Source: Ophthalmolycus amberensis
Taxonomy: Eukaryota; Chordata; Actinopteri; Perciformes; Zoarcidae
Direction: 5' to 3'
Assembly: GCA_024529925.1 (NCBI GenBank)
Contig: JAFEUB010001522.1
Coordinates: 1-64,000, forward strand
DNA length: 64,000 bases
The notes under the pieces were generated by a model. That model was given only the letters and a program-made list of their open reading frames with translations, was not told where the DNA came from and did not search any database. How positions within the stretch are numbered: position 1 is the first letter of the stretch; each line of letters starts with the position of its first letter. A program made the position numbers and the translations under genes. Positions 1-11,289 of this stretch are shown here, one piece after another.

Positions 1-48
1 TGTGTGTGTGCGTGTGTAGAGAGACGGAGAGTGCGTGTGTGTAACTGG
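1..48. repeat. TG/GA-rich simple sequence at window edge
   Basis: The first bases are TG dinucleotide repeats followed by a short GA-rich stretch. This is the cut end of a microsatellite that continues outside the window. No gene is visible in it. Confidence 0.6.
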
Positions 49-179
49 TTGCCATGGTGAGGCCTGGTGTTAGAGGCAGACTGATTAAGAAACGTTACAG
101 TGATTTTGAACAAAACCTCCTTTTAACAAATTAGCAGGAGTCTGAGTGCCAAAATATGGATACCGTGAGAAAGATAAGA

Positions 180-950
180 CTCTGCCAAACGCGGTAATGT
201 GATTTTTATGTTTGTGGTGTTAAAAATGTGAGCTCCAGAGCAATATACAAAACTGGTACAGTCTGCTTTCTTTGAGAAATTAGTGGTGAGATTTAACATG
301 GAGTTTAATGGAGCAGTTGGTTGGAGTTCATTTCGCTCTGCGGCTCTTTGAGCCAAATGTGTAAGTCCGTTGGATTCCATAGACACTTGACTGCGACCAG
401 CACAACATTTCCAAGCTTTTGTGCCAAAAATGGTGTATAAAGAGTAAACATTGTGGGAGCTGGAGCAATTTGTTTGGAAGAATCACAGAAGATTTTCCTA
501 CTCTGCTCCACTCTGACAGTTATGCTCTCACTCTAGCTCTTAATGAGCCGTGCAATATACACCCATTATAAAATCTGAAACAGACCCAAAATTTTCCTGA
601 AACTTAATCTGTGACTTTATGAAAACTGATAGCTATCAAAATGTCCATTTGGCTCAATAAAGTGCAGCGTTTTGTCTACGTTTTAAACTTTGAATCATGT
701 TTCTACGTTAATGTACGGCTGGTCAATATGGGCCCAAAGTTAAGTGTTTTATTTTTTTGCTCTTCTATTTGCCGAAACCCCATTCAAGTGAAATGGGAAA
801 TTTTGCTCAGATTTTTGGGAAAACCGCTGGGCAAATCTCTCTAAAAAAATAGATAGGTACACGATTCCCGATCAGGCCGCACGTTTGATGTATTGCCGCT
901 GTTGGCAACTGCTGTGTGAGAGAAGCGCGCCAAACTTTTGGATAAAGATG

Positions 951-987
<37 letters not shown>

Positions 988-1846
988 GTATGATTAAGCC
1001 CGATGGATTATATACAGTGTGCTTTGGCACAGGCAGTTTTACTGCCTTTGTGCTACAAACCCACACTGAATTAAACAATCATACAACATAGATAGACCTT
1101 GTTATCATGACACATACAGACCTGGTTACTTGTAAGTATGAAAATTAAATTATTGATGATCATAGAAATATTAGCATCGATAGGATTATTTAAAATATAT
1201 CAATAATAACAGGGACCTACCCTGGGACCAGGAGGGTGGGGAGGTTCAACCTTGACCTCCAGGTTCCTGAGAGCAGTCTCTAGACAAAGTTTATTAGTTG
1301 ACAGATTGTGTCATTGTTGTTATTGTCGCATTTCAGTTTCATCTTTACGTGGATGTTCTCTACTGGCTGACTACCAAGGTGGAGTGCTATTGGTTCAGAA
1401 ACGGAGCGCACAGATGATGCACGTCCACAGTTATGTTGTGGCTGCTTCTGAAGGTTCTAGCCACCTGTTTCTACGATGGCAGGTTTACGTACACTAGTCA
1501 ACTATAACTGCCCACATGATCACATCTCAGCCGCACTTTGATACAAATTTCCCCCTGGGGATAAATAAAGTACATATCTATCTATCACTTTATGGAGGAT
1601 GCAGGTTCGTTGAATACTTAACAATGTTGGTAGTATCTCACTTTTTTGCCATGTAAACTATTGATGACCTCATTGCTGCTGGTGCGTTGTCTTTACAATT
1701 TGTGTCGGCATGTCTGTTTGGTAACTGTGCACAGGGAGTGTAAGAGGGAATGATGGCAGGAAATAAAGTGTATCTACAGGAGACTATTTGCTCAATACTA
1801 ATATTTATTTGTAACATCTCTGTGTGTGTTTACTGTTTTCCTGCAG
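180..1846 (+). repeat. 5' block of znf unit A, duplicated in unit B
   Basis: This stretch is intron and upstream sequence of znf unit A. It is copied in direct orientation at 15641-17235: both begin TCTGCCAAACGCGGTAATG and both run to the polypyrimidine-AG acceptor of the last znf exon. The final part, from GAATTAAACAATCATACAAC onward, also matches about 27980-28402 in unit C. An (ATT)n microsatellite lies at about 950-987. The copies differ by scattered substitutions and small indels, which points to an old duplication rather than a recent one. No coding exon was recognised inside. Confidence 0.8.
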
Positions 1847-3519
1847 ATGTCCCTGAGCAGCAGGAGTGGAGCTCCAGTCTGGACCAGGAGGACCCAGAGC
1901 CCCCACACATGAAAGAGGAACAGGAGGACCCAGAGCCCCCACACATGAAAGAGGAACAGGAGGACCCAGAGCCCCCACACATGAAAGAGGAACAGGAGGA
2001 CCCAGAGCCCCCACACATGAAAGAGGAACAGGAGGACCCAGAGCCCCCACACATGAAGGAGGAACAGGAGGACCCAGAGCCCCCACACATGAAAGAGGAA
2101 CAGGAGGACCCAGAGCCCCCACACATGAAAGAGGAACAGGATGACCCAGAGCCCCCACACATGAAAGAGGAACCGGATGACCCAGAGCCCCCACACATTA
2201 AAGAGGAACAGGAGGACCCAGAGCCCCCACACATTAAAGAGGAACAGGAGGACCCAGAGCCCCCACACATTAAAGAGGAACAGGAGGACCCAGAGCCCCC
2301 ACACATTAAAGAGGAACAGGAGGACCCAGAGCCCCCACACATTAAAGAGGAACAGGAGGACCCAGAGCCCCCACACATTAAAGAGGAACAGGAGGAACAC
2401 TGGACCAGTCAGGATGGGAGAGCAGCTTCAAGGGCTGGAGGAGGCTGATGTCAAGTTCTCATTCACTCCTGTGAAGAGTGAAGATGATGAAGAGGAAGCT
2501 CAGTCCTCACAGCTTCATCAAAGACAAACTGAACAGATGGAAACAGATGCTGATGGAGAGGACTGTGGAGGACCAGAACCAGATAGGAACTCAGATCCAG
2601 ATAGACATCCAGAACCAGATACTGATGAGAAGACTGGAGAATCTTCTGACACTGATGACAGTGGTGATTGGAAGAAGACCAGAGAACCTCAGTCATGTTT
2701 AAACTCTTTGAAACCTGATGAAGTCCATGTCAGTGATTCAAGATGTAGTGCTGGTGAGAAACTGTTTACATGCTCGGAGTGTGGGAAAACAACTAGCAGA
2801 AAGGCAGATCTGAAGAAACACATGAGAACCCACAAAGGAGAGAAACCTTTCAGCTGCTCGGTTTGTAAGAAATCTTTTAACCTGCGTTCAACTTTACAGA
2901 GACACATGATAATCCACACACGAGAGAAACCTTTCAGCTGCTCTGTTTGTAAGAAATCTTTTAACGATTGTTCAAATTTAAAGAAACACATGAGAAACCA
3001 CACAGGAGATAAACCTTTACAGTTGTAAAGTTTGTAAGAAATCTTTTAACATGATTGTTCAACATTTACAGATACACATGAGAAACCACACAGGAGAGAA
3101 ACCTTATCAGCTGCAAAGTTTGTAAGAAATCTTTTAACCATGATTCACATTTACAGAGACACATGAGAATCCCACACAGGAGATAAACCTTTCAGCTGCT
3201 CAGTTTGTAAGAAATCTTTTAACGATTGTTCAAATTTACAGATACACATGAGAATCCACACAGGAGAGAAACCTTACAGCTGCAAAGTTTGTAAGAATTC
3301 TTTTAGCGATCGTTCAAATTTAAAGAGACACATGAGAATCCCACACAGGAGAGAACCTCTTCAGCTGCAAATGTCTGTAAGAAATCTTTTAGCGATCGTT
3401 CACATTTACAGATACACATGAGAATCCACACAGGAGAGAAACCTTTCAGCTGCTCAGTGTGTGATAAAAGATATCGGCACAAGTCAGCTCTGAAGTCACA
3501 CATAATTACTCATACATGA
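1847..3519 (+). pseudogene. C2H2 zinc-finger gene, copy A, last exon, frame-broken
   Basis: This is the last exon of a fish C2H2 zinc-finger gene, expected to be a nuclear DNA-binding protein. The acceptor is TTTTCCTGCAG at 1836-1846. The first frame reads DVPEQQEWSSSLDQ and lacks 11 codons present in copies B and C, an in-frame deletion. Then come 14 copies of a 12-residue acidic repeat. At about 2412 one extra base (CAGGATGGGAG against CAGGAGGGAG in B) shifts the frame, so the open frame ends at 2448. The linker and first three fingers continue in the next frame to 3028. Further single-base insertions near 3017, 3107, 3168, 3340 and 3365 break the remaining fingers. About nine finger units can be traced, ending with RHKSALKSH and a TGA at 3517-3519. 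The first exon would lie left of the window. It is a pseudogene, or else a real gene carrying sequence errors: almost all the breaks are +1 insertions. Confidence 0.8.
1888..2391 (+). repeat. 36-bp coding minisatellite, 14 copies (znf A)
   Basis: Fourteen perfect-length 36-bp units (504 bp) encode EDPEPPHMKEEQ, with I replacing M in the last six. Units 8 and 9 begin DDPEPP. Because 36 is a multiple of 3 and the unit has no stop in several frames, long spurious frames appear on both strands. Each unit has M-K-E-E or I-K-E-E, matching the hydrophobic-K-x-E SUMO acceptor consensus. Confidence 0.95.
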
Positions 3520-5092
3520 GACAACCGGCTTTAGTGGTTCTGTTTGTATACAAAAGGTAAATCTGACACACCACATGGCACATAACGCAGGAGAAGAAAT
3601 ATGGTGCTTTTTTCCTATCTTTATTCAAAAGCATGTTTTAATTTGAGAGCATTTCTTATTGATTCCACGTTCAGATTTTCAATTGTTTCCCTCAAAACCC
3701 TGTCCTCACACACAATTAGCCCCAGCTTGCGATTAGTGACACAATAAACCTTGATTGCTCTGAGAGATCCATGCTTTGTTTAAGGTGACGCCTCCTCACG
3801 TTGGCAGGGAGCTTAGTACTGTCTTTAGTTTGATCCAGTAGACTAATTGAGTTTTTATTTTCTATTTAGTGTTGGTTTTCTAGAGGGGTCCGGGACACGC
3901 TCACCTGGAAGAAAATATTGTTGTGAACTGTCGCACCCATGTTGCGAGCCGTGCAGAGGCAATCCTTCAATCATACATTTGGTCTGAGTTTGTAATTCAG
4001 AACATAACAAAAGTTTTAAGAAACACATGAGAATCCACACAGGAGAGAAACCTTTCAGCTGCTCAGTTTGTGATAAAAGATTTATGCGCAACGCAGATCT
4101 AAAGGTACACATGAAAACTCACACAGGAAAGAATCCCCTTTAGCTCTTCTACCCAATCACCCCTCTGCATATCCCTTCGAGCGGTTATCAGTGACCAATA
4201 GGGCGGCGGCTCAATGTAGATTTTTCGGTTTGTTCCTGGTCGAACCATATGTCTCACGTCCCGGAAACCAGACCCTCACCAGCAAGCTCCACTCCCAGGT
4301 CTGGCTCCAGAAAGGGGCCCCGGTTTCCCTTTTTTCGGCCCAGCTGCCACAACTCTCTTCAGATGTTGAGTGAATTCTTGGTCTGAGAACACAGGTCACA
4401 GGTCACACACATGGCCCTAAACCACGTTAAGGTGATTTATTGGAAGGGTGTAACATTTAAGACACGTTGCTTTCTGTTAATATTTTAACGGTACCCAACT
4501 TCATAGTGTTGTTTTTACCGTTAGAATAAAAGTTTTGCTGATGTAAATATCTTCTTGTATAAAGTTATTTTGCATGTTTAGATCCAGAACTATAGAAAAA
4601 TACCAGAAGACAATTAATGTGTTGATGCATTGACTTCTCTAAGTGTGTGTTTTCCTTTGTGTAATGTTATAGTTTCTGTTGTCTGTTTAGTCAGCCAGTC
4701 CTACGCACCTTTTCACTTTACCCACCAGGTGTCCCTGTTTTTCCTCTTGTATATATTGTTTTTAATGGTTTTGAGGAAATGTGTTATGATTTAGGTTAGA
4801 TGTTTTCCTGGTAATTTTAATATCCCTTTTCTAGTAATGTGCATCCTGAGCTTAGTACATACTGTAATATCAAAAGAATGTATCTAAATGTAAAAAAAAA
4901 AACAAGAAAGAAATCATACATTGTCATTTTACTTATTGCTGAGGGAGCAGAGGAGCAGAAAAAGATCAGAAGGCAGTTAATGGGTTGAATTTTGTCTTCT
5001 GCAGAAGTAAATAAATGTTGGAAAACAATCAATTGAGTTTTCTTTTTTTCCATGTCCAACCCACACCCATTACATAAGGAAAAGATGGAAGG
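3520..5092 (+). other. 3' block of znf unit A with orphan finger fragment
   Basis: This is presumed 3' UTR and flank of copy A, matched by 19860-21415 (B) and 29932-31440 (C). At about 4018-4140 lies an orphan zinc-finger fragment, frame KKHMRIHTGEKPFSCSVC followed by DKRFMRNADLKVHMKTH. It is preceded by a splice-acceptor-like TTTGTAATTCAG at about 3989-4000. The same fragment stands at the same relative place in B and C. The block ends abruptly at the Tc1 insertion. Confidence 0.75.
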
Positions 5093-5094
5093 TA

Positions 5095-6327
5095 CAGTGC
5101 CCTCCAGAATTATTGGCACCCTTTAGTAAAAATGAGCAAAACGAGATGTGGAAAAATGTCTTTGTTTATCCTCATGATCTTTCATTCAAAATATTCACAA
5201 AAATCTAACCTTTAACTGAAGTAACATAATTGAAAAAACATTAAATTCTTATCTTGAAACAAATAGTGTTCTCCAAAATATATGTGCCACAATTATTGGC
5301 ACCCCTTCATTTAATATTTTGTGCAGCCTCCCTTTGCCAAGATAACAGCTCTGAGTCTTCTCCTATAATGTGTGATGAGGTTGGTGAACACATGGCACTG
5401 GATCTGAGACCATTCCTCCATGCAGAATCTCTTCAGATTCCGAGGTTGACGCTTGTGGACTCTCCTCTTCAGCTCATCCCACATATGTTCTATGGGGTTT
5501 AGGTCGGGGGACTGTGATGGCCGTGGCAAAACCTTTATTCTGTGGTCGGTGAACCATTTTTGTGTAGATTTTGAGGTGTGCTTCGGATCATTGTCCTGCT
5601 GGAAGGTCCAACCACGGCCCATTTTAAGCTTCCTGGCAGAGGCTGTTAGGTTTTCATTTAATATCTGCTGGTATTTGATGGAGTCCATGATACCATATCC
5701 TAACAAGATGTCCAGGGCCTTTGGAAGAAAAACAGCCCGACAACATCAAAGATCCAGGCACCATACTTCACAGTGGATATGAGGTGCTTCTCTGTATGGC
5801 TATCTTCCTGTCTACGCCAAACCCACCTTTGATGTTTGTTGCCAAAAAGCTTTATTTTGGTCTCATCTGACCATATAACCCGGTCCCATTGAAAGTCCCA
5901 GTAACGTTTGGCAAACTGTAGGCGCTTTAGTTTGTTGATTGACAGAGGCTTTTTTCTGGCAACCCTCCCAAACAGCTTGTGGTGATGTAGGTGGCGTCTG
6001 ATGGTAGTTTAGGAGACTTTCTGACCCCAAGACTCAACTAACCGGTGAACTTAAAAATGTAAAATATGACTGGAATTATACTTCAGTTAGATTTTTATCA
6101 TGAGATGTTCTAGGGGTGCCAATAATTGTGGCACACATGTTTTGGAGAAAAATATTTGTTTAATGTCAACATTTTGTTTTTCTTTCAATAATTTTACTTC
6201 AATGAAAAGGTAACATTTTTGTGAATATTTTGAGTGAAAGACCAAGAGGATAAACAGCAAAGAATTTTTTTCACAGCCTGTTTTGCTCATTTTTATCAAA
6301 GGGTGCCAATAATTCTGGAGGGCACTG
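5095..6327 (-). mobile_element. Tc1-like DNA transposon, degenerate
   Basis: The element is bounded by inverted termini: CAGTGCCCTCCAGAATTATT at 5095 and its complement ending at 6327. It is flanked by TA on both sides (5093-5094 and 6328-6329), the target duplication of Tc1/mariner elements. Its left flank is the 3' block of znf unit A, which in B continues with TAACCAAAGATGGG, so this is the insertion point. At 1233 bp it is shorter than typical fish Tc1 elements (about 1.6 kb), and the part coding the N-terminal DNA-binding domain appears to be missing. Confidence 0.92.
5311..5706 (-). pseudogene. Tc1 transposase C-terminal half
   Basis: A minus-strand frame of 131 residues contains the C-terminal catalytic part of a Tc1-type DDE transposase: DNDPKHTSKSTQKWF (second Asp region) and SPDLNPIEHMWDELK (catalytic Glu). 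Upstream coding sequence (5707-6010 on the minus strand) is recognisable but has stops and frameshifts, and the helix-turn-helix N-terminus is absent. The protein cannot be active from this copy. It lies wholly inside the element bounded by terminal repeats. Confidence 0.9.
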
Positions 6328-6329
6328 TA

Positions 6330-8170
6330 TACGACTATGGTGTATAACCATGCAGTGACAGCCCTGACTGAACTTTGTAAGAAGGCTTTCCTGCCATCTA
6401 TGAATCTAAAAAACATCACACTAAAGAGAGTTGTGTGATACGGAAGACTGCAACCCTATCGCAACATGCTGAACACGCTGAGAAGCAGTACAACGGCAGA
6501 ACAAGCAAAGACTTTCGTCAGCGCAAACTCGAGGATGCCCAGCTGACAATGGAATTAGGCCATGACAGGCAAGGAGGAAAATGAAGGGGCAGAGACTTTG
6601 GAAAACACACACACCAGCTGCAAACTTTGTGTGCCATCAATGTGGCAACTTGGACATTGTCTAAGGGACTGCCCACAATCTCCGTGGAAACAGGACTGGT
6701 GGGAGGGCTCAACATCAGCCGTCAGGAGGGGAGGAGCAGGCGGCGGCGCGGACCCAGTGATGGACCAGGGACGCACACACATTACAACACTGAGGGTGAG
6801 TTAACTTTAGATTTGGCCTATGACAAACTTGTACATTCAATACACACATTAGAAACCATACAAACACCACTGACACAGATGTACTCGAACAAAAATTAAG
6901 GTTTTAGAAAGTTACCACAAGACACGTTAAAAATGTTGCATACCAATTAGTGAAGCGTACACAAAGCCCTTGTCCTGTCTGTTTGATAACATCACAGTCA
7001 AACATTCATTTCTGCTGTCTGATCACCGCCCTATAAATTTAGTCGGTAGAGAAATTATGTATGATGGACATTTATTAGACAGGAAATGCTGCTGCTGTCT
7101 CTGTTTCTCTGTCTCCCACACAATCTGAGTTGTTTAAGGGGGAGTTCACTCACGTGTCCTATGCACGAGGCCCATCATTGGAGGCGAAAGGACATGTCTG
7201 ACTGGCTGTACAGTAAGACTCAACTCACTGCAGTGTTAAGGGTGACGTATACAGAATATGATGTACATCAATGTTAACAGTAAAAGAGTAACTCAACTTA
7301 TGTTTGATAAAAACACACACACACACACACCATGGTTTGAAATGTTCCATCTGTAAACATGGCTGAGCGGTCCGAGGTGCCCTCCTCTCTATGGTCTGCG
7401 CACAAATATGACGTAGAACTGGTGAGGGGTGTGACACCTCTGGTGGTTCACCCAAAATCTGATTTTTGATGATTCTCTGGTGGTGCGCACACCAATCTTT
7501 CCGCGAAAGAAAATTCAAGACCTGGGGGAACCAACTGAGTGACGATTTGTCAAAGATTTACAAGCAGTAGTAATGCTTCGGTGCACCCGCGAGCACCTCC
7601 AATTTTCAATCCACACCATTATGTCACTCAACCCTCCAGACACATTTTTTCCATCTTCGACTTGGCCAATGTTTCTTTTATATTTTTATTTCTGTACCAC
7701 AAAGACAATGCATTTTGGATTGCCTTCTCATTTAAAGGAAGAGGCTATATCTGGACCCGGTGTCCCCAGGGATATTCAGAAAGCCCTGGTGTGTTTAACA
7801 GAGCCTTGAGAGACAATCTGGCTAATTCACACTTACCGAATGGTTCTTCCTTGTTACAATATGTTGCTGACATCATGATTTGCAGTCCCACAGAAGCATG
7901 CAAATTAGAATAATTTACAATTACAGTTATCCTACTTACATTGTGGCTGCAAATGGTCACAAGGCTAACCGTCCAAATTGCAATTTGCTCTCTATAAAGT
8001 TTCATATCTGGGACATGTGATCACAGCAGAGGGCAAAACCCTCCCTCCCAAGAGAATACAGGCAATTCAAACTGTGCCTAAACCACAAACTAAGAAACAA
8101 ATGATGAGCTTTAAAGGAATGACGTCACATTAGATCAGTGGATCCCAAACTACCAAGAAAGAGAGGCCTC
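6330..8170 (+). pseudogene. Endogenous retrovirus-like gag-pol remnant
   Basis: Degenerate retrovirus-like coding sequence on the plus strand. At about 6627-6680 a CCHC zinc-knuckle pattern (CX2CX4HX4C) of a nucleocapsid-type protein can be traced across a one-base deletion. At about 7650-7915 a reverse-transcriptase segment is readable (GYIWTRCPQGYSESPGVFN, then LLQYVADIM), where the expected catalytic YVDD-type motif reads YVAD. At about 8010-8120 the connection region is readable (AEGKTLPPKRIQAIQ). The frames are interrupted by many stops and shifts. Similarity is to the gamma/epsilon-type retrovirus-like elements of fish genomes. No 5' LTR is visible; the left part ends at the Tc1 element. 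A dead, old copy. Confidence 0.75.
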
Positions 8171-9608
8171 TACATTAAATAATATAAATATCACTGTATT
8201 CAAATTAGTTGTTAACGGACATTAGGGAATGTAAAATAATTGCAACGATAAATATTTGTATTTTATTAAGTTACTGTTTTAAGGAATTACAATAGAATAC
8301 AGTATGATGTATCACAGCAGGGATTTATCAGAATAAACTAAGTAGCATCATTCATCTGTAGATCTCAGGATTTGAAGACGAGACTTAAAGTAACGGTTAG
8401 TGGAAACAAAGCAAAGAAATGATGGTTTGTTATTTTATTGATTCAGCATGGTACACAAGAGAGTGCACAGTTTTTTGAAATATTTTGTAGAAAATGTATT
8501 GTTTGCTAACAACGCATGGAGCACCTAAGTAACGGCGATGGAAGGCAGATCTCCAGCACCATGGCACACATTCCGGTCCGGGATGCTGTGGCCAAGAGGT
8601 TCAATGTGTTTTCTGTTCTTCTGTGCAATAATAATAATTGTGTTTCCTAATAATTGATGCATGAGAAACCATGGCAACCAGCAAAGATCAGGTTAAATCA
8701 ATTAAATTGACAGTTGATGCTGAATGTTTATTATGGTAATATGATAGAGTTTCTTCCAAATAGTTTAAGTTGTTTGATTATCGTTTGTTATGAAACTCAC
8801 TGATATGTTGTCTTATTATACAGTTCAACAGAGAGGTCGACTGTCTGTGTTTCACCTCATCTCAGGAGACTTATCTTGCCATGTGTTGGAAAAATTCACT
8901 CGAGACCGATGGAAAATCATTAATCACATTTATTCTTGCAAGAAGGAGACAGGGTTGATCCACATACTGAATGTACATCAACACCATGTTTATGGCAACA
9001 TTCCCTAGCTTGCTACAACATAGAGTTGCTTACAATTTGAAAACACAGCTAATGCCTTTACCTTATTGATAATGATGTGCATATGTAAACCATTGTGAGT
9101 ATTATGTGTTAATGTTTTGATATGCCTCCTGATTGACGACAGGCTACAATGAAATCTGTGGTTTCGACACCTTAATTATTCTGTCTGCACGTCAGTAAAT
9201 GTCTCTAGTCTCGCCTGCCAATGTTAACCAAAGTAACTAGTGAGATATCCAGATGAAGGTACGTGTTAATCCTTTTGTTCGACTGTCCCTTAGTGCGAGC
9301 CATCAACAAATCAGTGTCCCATCAACTCCTCCTGTATTCCCCTGAGCACTCTGTTCTAACGACTGCGCCATTAGACACTTATCCCAACTAACTCATCCCT
9401 GACACTTTAGCGACAGAACAAGGCGAGTGTGTAAAGCTTTTGTTTCCTCCACAGGCTTGGTGTTTTCACGACACACAAACAGCCCATCAACACTTTCCTA
9501 CGCTAGGGGTTAATGATGTCCTGAACTAAAATCGTTATGAAATGTTATTGACTTATGTTCTCACTTCTAGTGGGGAATATATACGATTGTAGTGATCTAA
9601 TGTAATGA
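8171..9608. other. Unassigned stretch between pol remnant and putative LTR
   Basis: No open frame with a recognisable domain. From its position it may be decayed 3' retroviral sequence (RNase H, integrase, env), but nothing readable supports that. The longest frame, 8790-9008 (72 codons), has no family I recognise. Confidence 0.4.
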
Positions 9609-10100
9609 TCAAGGGGAGGAATGTAATGGTCATTTTTACGTAGTATATATTTCTACTCAGTATATGGTATTCATGCATAAGTCATTTTGCTCTGAACTTT
9701 GTTGAACCTCACCGTGTCTCTGTTGTGCAAAAGAATAATTCTTCCTTGCCTTCTCACAAAGATAACGAGCTGTTGTATGAGAATGTTCCAGCGCCGAGGC
9801 CTTTGGGCCGCTTGTTTTGTTTGCTGGCCGTTTGTTTTTCATTGTTGTTCCTATCAGTCTGAGACCAAAAGTCTGTAACCTTGGCCATCGGCCCCCACCT
9901 TTGCTCATTCTGTATAAAGAAAGCTTGTTCACTTTTTTCTTGGTTCTTCCTGACTGACACTACGCAGTCTGTTGTGATGATTGAACCTTCATATACTAAG
10001 ACTTTTTTCGACTTTTCGACATACTAAACTATGACATTTGTATCACTTTGAGGGTATTCATCTTGAGGGGAAATAAATGTTTGAGGTATTCGTTTTCATT
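9609..10100 (+). mobile_element. Putative 3' LTR with polypurine tract
   Basis: A polypurine stretch (AAGGGGAGGAA, 9611-9621) is followed directly by TG at 9622, the layout of a retroviral 3' polypurine tract plus LTR start. Inside, a TATA-like box (TATAAA, 9913-9918) precedes an AATAAA at 10072-10077 by about 155 bp, as expected for U3/R. The right end is uncertain, about 10100. No second copy of this LTR was found in the window, so the call rests on signal order only. Confidence 0.5.
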
Positions 10101-10591
10101 CAAAATGAACTCAATAAAGAGCTCCAGTTAGTCAACATATAATAACTGATGCAATATAGTCAAATATAAATAAATAAAACAATAAATAAATAATAATTGT
10201 GCTTATCTCACTTATTATTTTCCATAAGAGCAGTAAATAATCATTTCAGAGTCAAATTCTGCTAGTTCAGTGAATTTCACATTTATATAAAGTACAAAAA
10301 AAGTAAAAAAACACTAAAACATTAAAACATTAAAGTTGCAGTCTTGACCCAAAATAGACAGTAGATAATGGAATTCTGTCATTAGAGCTCTTTGGCTGCT
10401 GTCATACGGTTTCATGTGTGCGTCTCGTTCAGATTTGTGTTAGTGAGGTATAAATCTGCTAGTCGGGAGCTACCCAGCATGCATTTCTTCATGATTGTAC
10501 GTTAACAGTGACCATTTCTAAACATCTACTCTATCAGAGTTGGAATCTTCTATAAACAATGATTCTAAACTGTCAGGTTTTAATCCAATGA

Positions 10592-10640
<49 letters not shown>
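10592..10640. repeat. (AT)n microsatellite
   Basis: About 24 AT dinucleotides. The equivalent place in unit C (about 23306-23320) has a much shorter AT run, so the tract expanded or contracted after the units split. Confidence 0.9.
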
Positions 10641-10642
<2 letters not shown>

Positions 10643-11012
10643 AAAATGAAAAAATGACTGAAGAAAAAAACAGAAGCCAGAGTCAACAACCAATAAACAT
10701 AAAGTTTAAAATAGAAACAGTACATAAAGTTAAAGTTGTTAAAATACATATAAGATTGCAGACATGGAATAGACAAATGTTACGTCAATGTTTAAATAGT
10801 TATTATACTTCGTTATAATAGTATATATTTGATCAATTATATCATACAAGTACAACTGTTACGGTCACCACATACTTTTTGTACCTACATGTGGAACTAA
10901 ATGTTCACACGCTTGTTGGTGCTACTCGGACCTTTTATTAACGCACAACAGTCCGTCTCGGTATATCTTCCGGAGTTTGTCTTGGAGGAAACGTGTCTGT
11001 GTTCTCGTAAAA

Positions 11013-11062
11013 ATGTCTAAAGTCCAAATGCTGAGGATGTTTAGTCAACCAGCGACTAACTG
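11013..11062 (+). pseudogene. znf unit B first exon, truncated
   Basis: The start ATG TCT AAA GTC CAA ATG CTG AGG (MSKVQMLR) is the usual N-terminus of this fish zinc-finger family and matches unit C exon 1 (23693). After ACTAACTG the sequence jumps to GTAAAGTAAAGTTTG, which in unit C lies about 290 bp further on, inside the intron. Most of the coiled-coil-like exon and its original donor are therefore deleted. The junction makes a new donor-like G|GTAAAG. Compared with the inferred ancestor there is also one extra base (AGGATGT). As written, the frame reaches a stop at the junction (TGG TAA), or a TGA if spliced to 17236. Confidence 0.7.
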
Positions 11063-11289
11063 GTAAAGTAAAGTTTGTTCTCTTTCATAACACCACGTGG
11101 ATTTTGCAGCATGTTGAATTCTACAATGATTCATATGTTTATGGTCACATAAGAGTTGATTCAAATATTATATTATCTGGGTCCATTGATACACTGGAAA
11201 GGGGGTGCAGCGTATGGCGGGGACACCGAACCACTCTCTGCGGTCAAGTGAGCCGTTATCCGCGGAACCTCGGTCACCTCAGCCGGCGC

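Noticed and set aside
872..1091. Poly-Ile frames on both strands
   Set aside because: They arise from the (ATT)n microsatellite; the same happens at about 16410-16437.
1798..2400. Long antisense frames (Leu/Phe-rich and Cys-Gly-Ser-rich) opposite the 36-bp arrays, also at 17450-17735 and 28354-29019
   Set aside because: A 36-bp repeat without stops stays open in several frames on both strands. The composition mirrors the repeat only, and there is no conservation beyond it.
2463..2702. Alternate frames over the znf linker (MKMMKRKLSPHSF and similar, also at 17782 and 29066)
   Set aside because: They recur in all copies only because the DNA is duplicated. The main frame with VKSEDDEE and the fingers is the coding one.
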